Source of the DNA: Actinoplanes octamycinicus
GTDB lineage: Bacteria; Actinomycetota; Actinomycetes; Mycobacteriales; Micromonosporaceae
NCBI RefSeq assembly: GCF_014205225.1
Contig: NZ_JACHNB010000001.1
Location: 8,289,501-8,353,500 of the forward strand
Direction: 5' to 3'
Length of the DNA: 64,000 bases
Both the position numbers and the translations under genes were made by a program. Shown one piece after another: positions 9,667-17,471 of the stretch. Numbering within the stretch: the first letter of the stretch is position 1; the number at the start of each line of letters is the position of its first letter. The notes beneath the pieces are model-generated. The model saw only the letters and a program-made list of their open reading frames with translations. It made no database searches and was not told where the DNA came from.

Positions 9667-10833
9667 TCAGGCCGGCGTGCGGGCGACCGTCTCGCGGAGG
9701 TGGTCGATCGCGGCGGTGCGGACGCCGGCCAAGACCGGGTCGGCGGCCGGGCCGGGAGCGCGGACCGTGACCTCGCGGGGTGCCCAGGTGGCCGCGGCCA
9801 CGATCTCGGGCAGCAGGGCGGGGCCCCAGGAGCCGCCGACCACCACCTCCTGCGGGTCGGCGAGCGCGATCAGGGCGGCGATCACCCCGCCGGCCGCGAC
9901 GCCGAGGGCCCGGTGGGTCTGCGTGCGGCGCAGCAAGCGGTCGACGTCGATCGCGGTGGAGTCCGGGTGGCGCAGCCCCAGCTCGGCGAAAAGCTCGATG
10001 AAGCGGACCGCCCGGCCGTCCGGGCCGGGGGTGAAGACGTGCGCGACCTCGCCGGTCAGACCGGTCCGGCCGCGCCGGATCTCGCCGTCGTTGACGATCG
10101 CGCAGCCCAGACCCTCGCCGAGGTAGAGGTAGGCGAAGTCGCGCAGGTCCGGGGCGCTGTCGCGCTCGGCGAGGGCGGCCCAGTTGACGTCGTTGTCGAC
10201 GACCACCGGGCCGGTCACGAACGGCGCCAGGACGGCCACCGGGTCGAGGTCGCCGACCAGGAACGGTGAGTCGGGCAGGTGGACGAGGCGGCCGGTGGCC
10301 CGGTCCACCGGGTCGGCGGCGCTGACCACCGCCACCCGGACCGGCTGCCCGTCGGAGCCGGCGCGGTCAGCCTGCGCGCCTCCCCCGGCGGCGCCCGGAT
10401 CCGCGCCCTCCGAGCCGGCGCCGGCAAGCTCGGTGGCGACCTCGTGCAGCGCGGCGGCGACCCGGTCCGGGCGGGCCGGGCGGTCGATCCGGCGGGTGGC
10501 GCGGGCGACCGTGTCGCCGTAGACGTCGAGGCGCTCGGCGACCACACCCTCCGGCGTGATCGTGACGGCCAGCGCCGCGCCCACCGCCGGGGCCAGCGCG
10601 TAGTAGAACCCCACCCGGCCCCGGCCCCGCCCGCCCGGGGTCCGCTCGCCGGTGTCGGCGACCAGCCCGCGCTCGGCGAGCCGGCGCACGCTCTCCCCCG
10701 CGGTCGGCTTGGAGATGCCGATCTCGCCGGCCAGCTCGGCCCGGGTGAGCCGGCGGTGCCGGATCAGCGCGCGCAGCACCCGCTCGTCGGTGACCGAGCG
10801 GACGAGCTCCAGCGACGGCTTGGCGGAGTCCAC
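9667..10833 (-). CDS. ROK-family transcriptional regulator
   Basis: A protein of 388 aa. The N-terminal winged helix (RALIRHRRLTRAELAGEIGI, then SKPTAGESVRRLAERGLV) is followed by a ROK sugar-kinase-like domain with VDNDVNWAALAERD and GLGCAIVNDGEIRRGRTGLT. ROK repressors usually sense a sugar or sugar phosphate. The gene is divergent from the DUF1479 oxygenase, and the 92-bp gap carries two related repeats that may be its operators. A Pro/Ala/Gly-rich insertion (about residues 140-155) sits inside the ROK domain. The ligand cannot be named. Confidence 0.88.
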   Translation of the reverse strand: MDSAKPSLELVRSVTDERVLRALIRHRRLTRAELAGEIGISKPTAGESVRRLAERGLVADTGERTPGGRGRGRVGFYYALAPAVGAALAVTITPEGVVAERLDVYGDTVARATRRIDRPARPDRVAAALHEVATELAGAGSEGADPGAAGGGAQADRAGSDGQPVRVAVVSAADPVDRATGRLVHLPDSPFLVGDLDPVAVLAPFVTGPVVVDNDVNWAALAERDSAPDLRDFAYLYLGEGLGCAIVNDGEIRRGRTGLTGEVAHVFTPGPDGRAVRFIELFAELGLRHPDSTAIDVDRLLRRTQTHRALGVAAGGVIAALIALADPQEVVVGGSWGPALLPEIVAAATWAPREVTVRAPGPAADPVLAGVRTAAIDHLRETVARTPA

Positions 10834-10844
10834 GTGCCGATTCT

Positions 10845-10910
10845 AGTCAGGAGCCTTGCCTGGAAAGCGACCGGCGTCCTACAGTCGATTCAAGTAAGGA
10901 GACTTGACTT
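10845..10910. promoter_or_regulatory. Divergent control region with two ROK-like operator candidates
   Basis: Site A (about 10890-10905) is the inverted repeat CAAGT-AAGGAG-ACTTG. Site B (about 10845-10862), read on the minus strand, is CAGGCAAGGCTCCTGACT. Both share an AAGG-nnn-CTTGACT/CTGACT core. They lie between the ROK repressor and the DUF1479 gene and are the likely sites for repression and autoregulation. Assignment is inference. Confidence 0.45.
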
Positions 10911-10925
10911 GAAGGGACCGCGACC

Positions 10926-12194
10926 GTGACCACCGCCCTGCCGCACTGGGAAGAGACGCCCGCCGACCTGCCCGCCGCCATCCGCGAGATCAAGGCCGCG
11001 CTGCGCGAGCGGATCGCCGCCTCCGGGCGCACCGTCGAGGAGGTCTTCGCCGTCGTCGAGGCGCGGGTCCAGGCCGCCGTCGACGACATCGCCGCGGCCC
11101 GCCACCGCGGCGAGAGCGTCTGGCCGGTGATCGAGTTCGCCGACATCGCCGCCGGCACGGTCACCGACGCCCAGCGCGACCTGCTGCGCCGCCGCGGCTG
11201 CCTGGTGGTGCGCGGGCACTTCGACCGGGACCAGGCGCTGCGCTGGGACGGCGAGATCGTCGACTACGTGACCGGCAACCGCTTCTTCGAGAGCTACCGC
11301 GGCCCCGGCGACGACTTCTTCGGCAGCGTCGGCTCCAAGCCGGAGATCTACCCGATCTACTGGTCGCCGCCGCAGATGCAGGCCCGGCAGAGCGAGCGGA
11401 TGGCCACCGTGCAGGCCTTTCTGAACGGTCTGTGGAAGCACGAGTCGGACGGCGTGCGCTGGTTCGACCCGCAGCGCGACTCGCTCTACCCGGACCGGAT
11501 CCGCCGTCGCCCGGAGGGCGCCGACTCGGCCGGGCTCGGCACCCACCTCGACCCGGGCACCCTGGACCTGTGGATGACCCGGGCCTACCAGCAGGCGTTC
11601 CGGCACCTGTTCGACGGCAGCGTCGAGCGGTACGACCCGTGGGACGCCGCGCACCGCACCGCCGGCCCGCAGTACCCGGGCTCGACCATGTGCTCGGCCT
11701 TCCGCACCTTCCAGGGCTGGACCGCGCTGTCCGACATGGATCACGACCAGGGCGTGCTGCACACGGTGCCGGTCCCGGAGGCGATGGCCTACCTGATGCT
11801 GCGCCCGCTGCTGCCCGACGTGCCCGACGACGACATGTGCGGGGTCACCGTCAACCAGGTCTTCCCGGCCGGCCACAAGTGGCACGCGCCGCTGCTGGCC
11901 GCGCTGACCGGCATCCCGGACGTCCGGGCCGGCGACTCGGTCTGGTGGCACTGCGACATGATCCACAGTGTCGCGCCGGTCGAGGACCAGCAGGGCTGGG
12001 GCAACGTCATGTACATCCCGGCCGCCCCGTGGTGCCCGCGCAACGAGCGGTACGCCGAGTCCGTACGCCAAGCCTTCCTGACCGGCGAGAGCCCCAGCGA
12101 CTTCCCGGCCGAGCACTACGAGCGCGACTGGCCGGACCGCTTCCAGGCGGCCGACCTGAACGCGATCGGCCGCCGCGGCCTCGGCCTGGACTGA
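10926..12194 (+). CDS. DUF1479 (YbiU-like) Fe(II)/2-oxoglutarate-type oxygenase
   Basis: A protein of 422 aa, GTG start preceded by AAGGGA. Full-length similarity to the DUF1479/YbiU family is apparent: the N-terminal helical lead, LRRRGCLVVRGHF, the metal-binding H-x-D in GLGTHLDPGTLDLWMTRAY, SAFRTFQGWTALSDMDHDQG, and the distal His region WWHCDMIHSVAPVED. The family adopts a cupin fold of the 2-oxoglutarate dioxygenase type; substrate unknown. Its divergence from a ROK regulator suggests a sugar- or amino-sugar-related metabolite. It ends at a strong hairpin. Confidence 0.82.
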   Translation: MTTALPHWEETPADLPAAIREIKAALRERIAASGRTVEEVFAVVEARVQAAVDDIAAARHRGESVWPVIEFADIAAGTVTDAQRDLLRRRGCLVVRGHFDRDQALRWDGEIVDYVTGNRFFESYRGPGDDFFGSVGSKPEIYPIYWSPPQMQARQSERMATVQAFLNGLWKHESDGVRWFDPQRDSLYPDRIRRRPEGADSAGLGTHLDPGTLDLWMTRAYQQAFRHLFDGSVERYDPWDAAHRTAGPQYPGSTMCSAFRTFQGWTALSDMDHDQGVLHTVPVPEAMAYLMLRPLLPDVPDDDMCGVTVNQVFPAGHKWHAPLLAALTGIPDVRAGDSVWWHCDMIHSVAPVEDQQGWGNVMYIPAAPWCPRNERYAESVRQAFLTGESPSDFPAEHYERDWPDRFQAADLNAIGRRGLGLD

Positions 12195-12200
12195 CCCGGA

Positions 12201-12233
12201 CCCGGGTGGTGGCTGCCACGGCCACCACCCGGG
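12201..12233. terminator. Terminator hairpin
   Basis: A 13-bp perfect stem (CCCGGGTGGTGGC and its complement) with a 7-nt loop. It lies between the convergent DUF1479 and anti-sigma genes and probably serves both. Confidence 0.75.
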
Positions 12234-12236
12234 CCG

Positions 12237-12965
12237 TCACCTGGTCAGAGTCCCGCGGAGCAGGCTCTTGCCGGAGTGCGTGGCGTCGCCGTCGTGCGGC
12301 TCGTCGCTGACGTCGACCACGCGGTACCGGTTGAGGTCGGTGCCGGGTGGCACCTCCAGGACCGCCTCGGCCGTGGCGGGCAGATTCCCGACCGCCACCA
12401 TCTTGCCCGGAGTGTCCGGGTCGAGCAGCCACACCTCGTGAAAACCGGACGTCAACGGCAGATTGCGTACGTCGATCCGCAGCTCCCCATCGGCGAGCAC
12501 CCGCACGTCACCACCGGCGCCGGGCGGCACGGCCGGCAGCGGGGTGAGCGTCGCCTGGGCGGTGACCCGCTCGGCCGGCGCCCGGTCGAGGAACCGGTCG
12601 AGGCCGATCGTGCCCGCCACCGCCAGCACGGCCGCTGCCGCCGCGGCGATCAGCGGAGCCACCCATCGCCGCCGGGACCGGCGCGGAGCGTCCCGGTGCT
12701 CGGCCAGGGTGATCACCGGCACGGGCGCCGCAGCCGGCTCGCGAGGGCCGGCGATGCCCGCCTCGATGGCCTGCCACAGGTGCTCCGGCGGGGCGGGCAG
12801 CTCCCGCACCTCGCGCACCTGCGAGCCGATCTCGGCGACCTCGCGCAAAGACTGCATCTCCTGCCGGCAGGCGGCGCAGTGCTCCAGGTGATCGAGCTCG
12901 GTCAGCTCCTCGAGTTCCTCAGAGAGCGCGAGAAGGACCAGCCGATCGGGATCCAAGTGTTGCAC
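12237..12965 (-). CDS. Zinc-finger anti-sigma factor with RskA-like domain
   Basis: A protein of 242 aa. The GTG start at 12965 has GGGAGG upstream and lies inside the sigma gene (47-nt overlap), giving coupled translation. The N-terminal zinc-binding ASD motif is His26-x3-Cys30-x2-Cys33 (HLEHCAAC). A single membrane helix is at about residues 83-105 (APLIAAAAAAVLAVAGTIGL). The extracytoplasmic C-terminus (LPLTSGFHEVWLLDPDTPGKMVAVG) matches the anti-sigma-K factor domain. It should sequester the neighbouring ECF sigma factor until released by an envelope signal, often regulated proteolysis. Confidence 0.9.
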   Translation of the reverse strand: MQHLDPDRLVLLALSEELEELTELDHLEHCAACRQEMQSLREVAEIGSQVREVRELPAPPEHLWQAIEAGIAGPREPAAAPVPVITLAEHRDAPRRSRRRWVAPLIAAAAAAVLAVAGTIGLDRFLDRAPAERVTAQATLTPLPAVPPGAGGDVRVLADGELRIDVRNLPLTSGFHEVWLLDPDTPGKMVAVGNLPATAEAVLEVPPGTDLNRYRVVDVSDEPHDGDATHSGKSLLRGTLTR

Positions 12966-13497
12966 CGTCCACCTCCCAACGGCGTCGCAGGCTTGCCATC
13001 CCCCGCCGGAGATGGCTCTTGACCGTACCGAGCGGCAGTCCGGTGACCGCCGCGATCTGGGCGTGCGTCAGGTCGTCGAAGAACGCCAGCTCCAGTGTGC
13101 GTCGCTGGTCCTCGGGCAGCCGCCGCAGCTCATCGGCGACCACCAGGCGGTCGACGACCCGCTCCGGCGACTCCGCGGCCGGCGCCGCCGGCGGCTGGGC
13201 CTGCGCGGCGCCGGTGGCCCGCTGCTCGCGCGCCGCCGCCCGCACCCGGTCCACCGCCTTGCGCCGGGCGATGCCGAGCAGCCAGGCCAGCAGCGTCCCG
13301 CGCTGCGGATCGAAGCCGTCCCGGCCGGCCCAGGCCGCCACGAACGTCACCTGGGTGACGTCCTCGGCGTCGGCCGCGTTGCCCAGCACCCGCTGCGCCA
13401 GATAGAGCACGGCCGCGCCGTGCCGGTCGTACGCCTCCCGCAAGGCTGTCGCGTCGCCGGCGCGTAACCGCTCGGCGAGCTCGTTGTCGGCGCTCAT
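12919..13497 (-). CDS. ECF RNA polymerase sigma factor
   Basis: A protein of 192 aa; ATG with GGAAGGAGG upstream. Region 2 (LYLAQRVLGNAADAEDVTQV, LLAWLLGIARRKAVDRVRA) and region 4 (LPEDQRRTLELAFFDDLTHA, VTGLPLGTVKSHLRRGMASL) are intact, separated by an Ala/Pro-rich linker. It resembles the SigK/SigM-like ECF class. The operon is sigma then anti-sigma. The divergent DUF4397-sortase operon may be a target, as SigK operons often lie beside secreted-protein targets. The linkage is inference. Confidence 0.92.
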   Translation of the reverse strand: MSADNELAERLRAGDATALREAYDRHGAAVLYLAQRVLGNAADAEDVTQVTFVAAWAGRDGFDPQRGTLLAWLLGIARRKAVDRVRAAAREQRATGAAQAQPPAAPAAESPERVVDRLVVADELRRLPEDQRRTLELAFFDDLTHAQIAAVTGLPLGTVKSHLRRGMASLRRRWEVDGATLGSRSAGPSRAL

Positions 13498-13650
13498 CGA
13501 CCTCCTTCCCGATTTCCTGACTCACTGACACTTCGCCTCCCGGGTCCCCGACGGTTGCAGCCAGTTTCCGATCCGGCTGCATCCATGCGCCGCCGTCGCG
13601 GCGAAGGACCGGTCGTACGCCATTCAACGCCGATCACCCCAGGAGTTCCG

Positions 13651-14475
13651 ATGCGCATTCTGCCTCTCGGCCGCGCCGCCGCCGTCGGCGCCGTGACCCT
13701 GCTCGCCCTCGGCGGCTTCGCCGGCTTCTCCGCCTCGCCGGCGAACGCCGCGGCGAACTCGAAGGTCTCGGTCGTCCACGGCATCCCCGGGCAGCCGGTG
13801 GACGTCTACGTGAACGGCAAGAAGACCATCCCGGACTTCCAGCCGGGCAAGGTCGCCGGCCCGCTCGACCTGCCCGCCGGCAAGTACGACATCGCGCTCA
13901 CCAAGCCCGGCGACGCCCTCGGCAGCGCGCTGCTCAAGGTCGACGACGCCGAGGTCCCCGGCGACGCCAACATCAGCCTGGTCGCCCACCTGGACGAGGG
14001 CGGCAAACCCACGCTGACCCCGTTCGTCAACGACACCGGCAAGCTCGGCGCCGGCCAGGCCCGGCTGATCGTGCGGCACACGGCGGCCGCGCCGGCGGTC
14101 GACATCCGGGCCGGCGGCAAGCCGGTGTTCCAGGACGTGACCAACGGCAAGGAGGGCAAGGCCGACCTGCCCGCCGGGTCGGTCTCCGCCGACGTGGTGC
14201 TGGCCGGCACCAGCACCCGGGTCCTCGGCCCGGCCGACCTCGACCTCGCCGAGGGCACCGCGACCATCGTCTACGCGGTCGGCTCGGCCGAGGACAAGAC
14301 GCTCGACCTCGTCTCGCAGGAGATCACCGGGCTGCACTCGGCGCCGGGCGGGGTGCCCAGCGGTGACGGCGGCCGCGCCGACGGCAACGGCTCGCTGCCC
14401 TGGTACGGCATCGGCGGCGTCGGCATCCTGCTCGCCGCCCTGGGCCTGACCCGGCTGGTCACCGCCCGCCGATGA
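13651..14475 (+). CDS. Secreted DUF4397 protein, candidate sortase substrate
   Basis: A protein of 274 aa; ATG 13651 with AGGAG upstream. Signal peptide at about residues 1-33 ending SPANAA. Two DUF4397 repeats follow (VSVVHGIPGQPVDVYVNGKK; ARLIVRHTAAAPAVDIRAGG). The C-terminus has a Gly/Ser linker, SLPWYG, a hydrophobic helix (IGGVGILLAALGLTRLV) and a basic tail. That is the layout of a sortase sorting signal, but with LPWYG in place of LPxTG. Its stop overlaps the sortase start (ATGA), strongly suggesting it is that sortase's dedicated substrate. Confidence 0.85.
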   Translation: MRILPLGRAAAVGAVTLLALGGFAGFSASPANAAANSKVSVVHGIPGQPVDVYVNGKKTIPDFQPGKVAGPLDLPAGKYDIALTKPGDALGSALLKVDDAEVPGDANISLVAHLDEGGKPTLTPFVNDTGKLGAGQARLIVRHTAAAPAVDIRAGGKPVFQDVTNGKEGKADLPAGSVSADVVLAGTSTRVLGPADLDLAEGTATIVYAVGSAEDKTLDLVSQEITGLHSAPGGVPSGDGGRADGNGSLPWYGIGGVGILLAALGLTRLVTARR

Positions 14476-15161
14476 GCATCTCCCGCCGCGACGGCACGCC
14501 CCGGCACTCGCCGGGGCGTGCCCTGCTCCTGCTCGTGCCCGGCGTCGTGCTGGTCACCGCGGCCGGGATCGCCAGTTGCCGGTCGCAGCCGGCGGACGAC
14601 TTCGGCGCCCCGGCCGTCACCGCCCTGGCCTCGGCCCCGGCGTCGCCGCCCACCGCGGCGGCGGCCCCGGTGCCGATCGCCGACGGCACCCTGCCGGTCC
14701 GCGCCCGCGCCGACGCGCCGGCCCGGCTGCGGATCCCGGCCCTGGACCTCGACGCCACCGTCGACGCGGTCGGCATCGACCCGGCGACCGGCGACTTCGC
14801 CGTCCCGCCCAGCGTCGACCGGGTCGGCTGGTACAAGTTCGGACCGGGCTTCGCGGCCGGCGCCGGCTCGATCGTCGTCGCCGGTCACGTGGACAGCGCC
14901 GCCGAGGGCGAGGGCGCGTTCTTCCGGCTCGGCTCGCTCGACGCCGGCGACACGATCACCCTCACCGGGCCCGGCGGCCGGACCCGCGACTTCGAGGTGG
15001 TGGCCCGGGAACGCTTCCGCAAGACCGCCATCCCGCTGTCCGAGTACTTCGCCCGCGACGGCGCCGTCCGGCTCACCCTGATCACCTGCGGCGGCCCGTT
15101 CGACCCGCAGACCCGGCACTACCGCGACAACGTGGTGGTGACCGCGACCCCGCGAGGGTGA
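14472..15161 (+). CDS. Sortase, class E/F type
   Basis: A protein of 229 aa with an N-terminal membrane anchor (ALLLLVPGVVLVTAAGIASC). The catalytic triad is visible: His139 in VVAGHVDS, Cys206 in LITCGGPFD, Arg218 in HYRDN. Short secreted sortases of this kind in actinobacteria are annotated as class E/F. It is coupled to the DUF4397 gene by an ATGA overlap, so it should anchor or process that protein at the cell surface. Confidence 0.88.
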   Translation: MSISRRDGTPRHSPGRALLLLVPGVVLVTAAGIASCRSQPADDFGAPAVTALASAPASPPTAAAAPVPIADGTLPVRARADAPARLRIPALDLDATVDAVGIDPATGDFAVPPSVDRVGWYKFGPGFAAGAGSIVVAGHVDSAAEGEGAFFRLGSLDAGDTITLTGPGGRTRDFEVVARERFRKTAIPLSEYFARDGAVRLTLITCGGPFDPQTRHYRDNVVVTATPRG

Positions 15162-15435
15162 ACCCGGATCGATCCGCGCCGGGCGGCGTAAGTGGCGTGG
15201 CGCGGTCTCCGACAGGGACGCGGCGATCTCCGCGGCCGGCTCGGCGAACTGCGCGTTGAGCCGGGCGCTGCTACCCACCACCGGGTGACCGAGCGCGGCG
15301 GCGTACCGGCAATCCGCGCGCCTGAGCAAGAACAGGCCGCGACCGGGAGAGCGGACCGTGACCCGAGATCGCGGCCGCGACCGGCCGCGACCCGCAGCGG
15401 GCGGCCGCGACAGCAACGAGCCGGCGCCTGACGGA

Positions 15436-16323
15436 TCAGGGAAGCGGATTCGCCTCCGCCGCGGCCTCGACGAAAGCCTGCACCCGCGCCGTGGTGTTCG
15501 ACTCCAGCCAGACCGGGCCGCGCTGGATCGGCGGAGCGTCGCTGATCGGGACGTAGGCGATGTCCGGCCGCGGGTGGTAGCGCTGCGTCAGCTCGCCGAC
15601 CGGCAGCACCCCACGGCCCAGCGCCACGTGCGAGAGCATCTCGGAGAACGTCTTGCCGGCCGGCCCCTTCGGGACCGGACGGCCGGACGGCGTCTGCTCC
15701 GGGGTGCGGTCCCGCTTGAACTCCGCCGAGGTCATCTCCGGGTACTGAATCACCGGGAAGTCGGCGAGCGCCTCCAGCGACACCGACTCACGCCCGGCCA
15801 GCGGATGGTTCGCCGCGACGGCCAGCAGCCGGCGTTCCAGCATCAGCGCCGGCCCGTTCGCCATCGCGTCGAACGGGAACGCCGCGACCAGGATGTCGAT
15901 CGAGCCGTCGACCAGGCTGGCCCGGGAGTTGTACAGCTGCACCTCGTGCACCTCGACGTCGCAGTCCGGGTACCGCTCGGCGAACCGGGCGACCGCCTTG
16001 TGCAGCACCGGCGCCACGTATTCGCCGAGGAACGCCACCCGCAGCCGCCCGGTCACCCCGCGCCCGGCGTCGACGGCCCGGCGCACCGCGGCCTCCATCC
16101 GCTCGACCAGCGGGCCCAGCTCGCCGGCCAGCTGCCGGCCGATCGGGGTGATCTCGACGCGGCGGCTGGTGCGGTCGAACAGCGGGGCGCCGATCTGCCG
16201 TTCCAGCTTGCGGATGACGTGGCTGACCCGGCCGGTGGAGACCCGCAGGCGCTCCGCCGTCCGGCCGAAGTGCAGCTCCTCGGCGAGCGTCAGGAACGTC
16301 TCGACCTCGTACCGCTCCAGCAT
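15436..16323 (-). CDS. LysR-family transcriptional regulator
   Basis: A protein of 295 aa; ATG with AAGGAG about 10 nt upstream. The N-terminal HTH is LHFGRTAERLRVSTGRVSHV, followed by IRKLERQIGAPLFDRTSRRV, then a LysR substrate-binding domain (GRLRVAFLGEYVAPVLHKAV). It is divergent from the VOC gene, the classical arrangement for LysR and its target, so it may control that gene. The ligand is unknown. The 274 nt before it (15162-15435) hold no supported gene. Confidence 0.92.
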   Translation of the reverse strand: MLERYEVETFLTLAEELHFGRTAERLRVSTGRVSHVIRKLERQIGAPLFDRTSRRVEITPIGRQLAGELGPLVERMEAAVRRAVDAGRGVTGRLRVAFLGEYVAPVLHKAVARFAERYPDCDVEVHEVQLYNSRASLVDGSIDILVAAFPFDAMANGPALMLERRLLAVAANHPLAGRESVSLEALADFPVIQYPEMTSAEFKRDRTPEQTPSGRPVPKGPAGKTFSEMLSHVALGRGVLPVGELTQRYHPRPDIAYVPISDAPPIQRGPVWLESNTTARVQAFVEAAAEANPLP

Positions 16324-16438
16324 GCGCCGCCGCTCCTTCGTTGACTCCAGGTCAACGATCGTATGCGGATCCGATCTTGGTCGCCGCCCCCGGGAACGGC
16401 ATCGTGAACGACGAACCGATCGAACAGGGGGAACACCG

Positions 16439-16831
16439 ATGAGCGCCGTGCGGGTTCGCGGATTCGACCACCTCGTGCTGCACGTCGAGGACGTGGAGCG
16501 GTCGCTGGACTTCTACTGCGGGGTGCTGGGCCTGCGGGCCGAGCGGGTGGACCGGTGGCGGGCCGGGACGTCCGGCTTCCCGTCCGTGCGGGTCAGCCCG
16601 GACACCATCATCGACCTGGTCCACCGGCCCGGGGGCGGGTCGGCCATCGATCACTTCTGCCTGGTGGTCGACCCGCTGGACTGGGACGAGGTGCTCGCGT
16701 CCGGCGTCTTCACCGTGCTGACCGGCCCGGTCACCCGCTCCGGCGCCCGCGGCGACGCCGTCTCGATCTACGTCCGCGACCCGGACGGCCACACCGTCGA
16801 GCTGCGCTGGTACCCGGCCGACGCGGATTAG
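16439..16831 (+). CDS. VOC/glyoxalase-family protein
   Basis: A protein of 130 aa, ATG 16439. Typical vicinal-oxygen-chelate half-domains: FDHLVLHVEDVERSLDFYCG with the metal His, SAIDHFCLVVD, and VYRDPDGHTVELRW-like VRDPDGHTVELRWYP with the C-terminal Glu. Such single-domain proteins are dioxygenases, isomerases or resistance proteins; the substrate cannot be told. It is divergent from LysR and its stop overlaps that of the DUF305 gene on the other strand. Confidence 0.88.
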   Translation: MSAVRVRGFDHLVLHVEDVERSLDFYCGVLGLRAERVDRWRAGTSGFPSVRVSPDTIIDLVHRPGGGSAIDHFCLVVDPLDWDEVLASGVFTVLTGPVTRSGARGDAVSIYVRDPDGHTVELRWYPADAD

Positions 16832-17409
16832 AGCAGGGCGGTCATCGCGGTGTTCTCCGCGGTCTGCTCGTTGATCACGTGCTTGGCCAGGCTGTGCAGG
16901 TAGGGGTTGCCGGCCGGGCCGTCGAGCAGCGACCGGGACATGGTGATCGCGCCGCGATGGTGCTCGATCATCAGGCGCAGGAAGACCCCGGGCGCGGTGC
17001 GCGCGTCGGCCCGGTCCAGCTCGCCCAGCTGGGCGGCGGTCAGCATGCCGTGCCCGGCGTCGCCGGAACCGGCGGGTCCGGTGGCCGGACCGGCGACCGG
17101 CTCGCCCCAGGCGGTCAGCCACTCGGTGGTCTGGTCGATCTCGCGCTGCTGGTCCTGGACGATGAACTCGGCGATCAGCCGGATCCGCTCCGGGACGGCG
17201 CCCTTGGCGATCAGCGTGCGGCTCATCGCCACCGCCTGCTCGTGATGCACGATCATCATCTGCGCGAAGTGCACGTCGACGCCGGACGGCCGGCCCGCCG
17301 GCTCCGCGGCCACCGCCCGCTGGGCCGGCTCGTCGCCGTTGCGCAGCAGGACCGCGGCCACCACCGCGACCAGCAGCACCAGGGCCGCCGCGAGGCGTCG
17401 GAGATTCAC
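16828..17409 (-). CDS. DUF305 membrane-anchored protein
   Basis: A protein of 193 aa; GTG 17409 with GGAAAGGG upstream. An N-terminal anchor helix (LAAALVLLVAVVAAVLL) is followed by a ferritin-like DUF305 domain containing both hallmark His pairs: HFAQMMIVHHEQAVAMSRT and FLRLMIEHHRGAITMSRSLL. DUF305 proteins are often linked to copper handling. It follows the split copper-amine-oxidase-like genes after a hairpin, consistent with a copper-linked locus; exact role unknown. Confidence 0.88.
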   Translation of the reverse strand: MNLRRLAAALVLLVAVVAAVLLRNGDEPAQRAVAAEPAGRPSGVDVHFAQMMIVHHEQAVAMSRTLIAKGAVPERIRLIAEFIVQDQQREIDQTTEWLTAWGEPVAGPATGPAGSGDAGHGMLTAAQLGELDRADARTAPGVFLRLMIEHHRGAITMSRSLLDGPAGNPYLHSLAKHVINEQTAENTAMTALL

Positions 17410-17434
17410 GATCAAAGCCCTTTCCGGTACGGGC

Positions 17435-17465
17435 GCCGGCCCGGTGACGTGGTCACCGGGCCGGC
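17435..17465. terminator. Strong hairpin between amine-oxidase and DUF305 genes
   Basis: A 14-bp perfect stem (GCCGGCCCGGTGAC and complement) with a 3-nt loop, directly after the stop of the amine-oxidase-like gene. It probably terminates or attenuates that operon before DUF305. Confidence 0.7.
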
Positions 17466-17471
17466 CCGGGT

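Noticed and set aside
15162..15435. Minus frame reading AALGHPVVGSSARLNAQFAEPA as a gene relic
   Set aside because: Vague resemblance to a reductase C-terminus only; no diagnostic motif.
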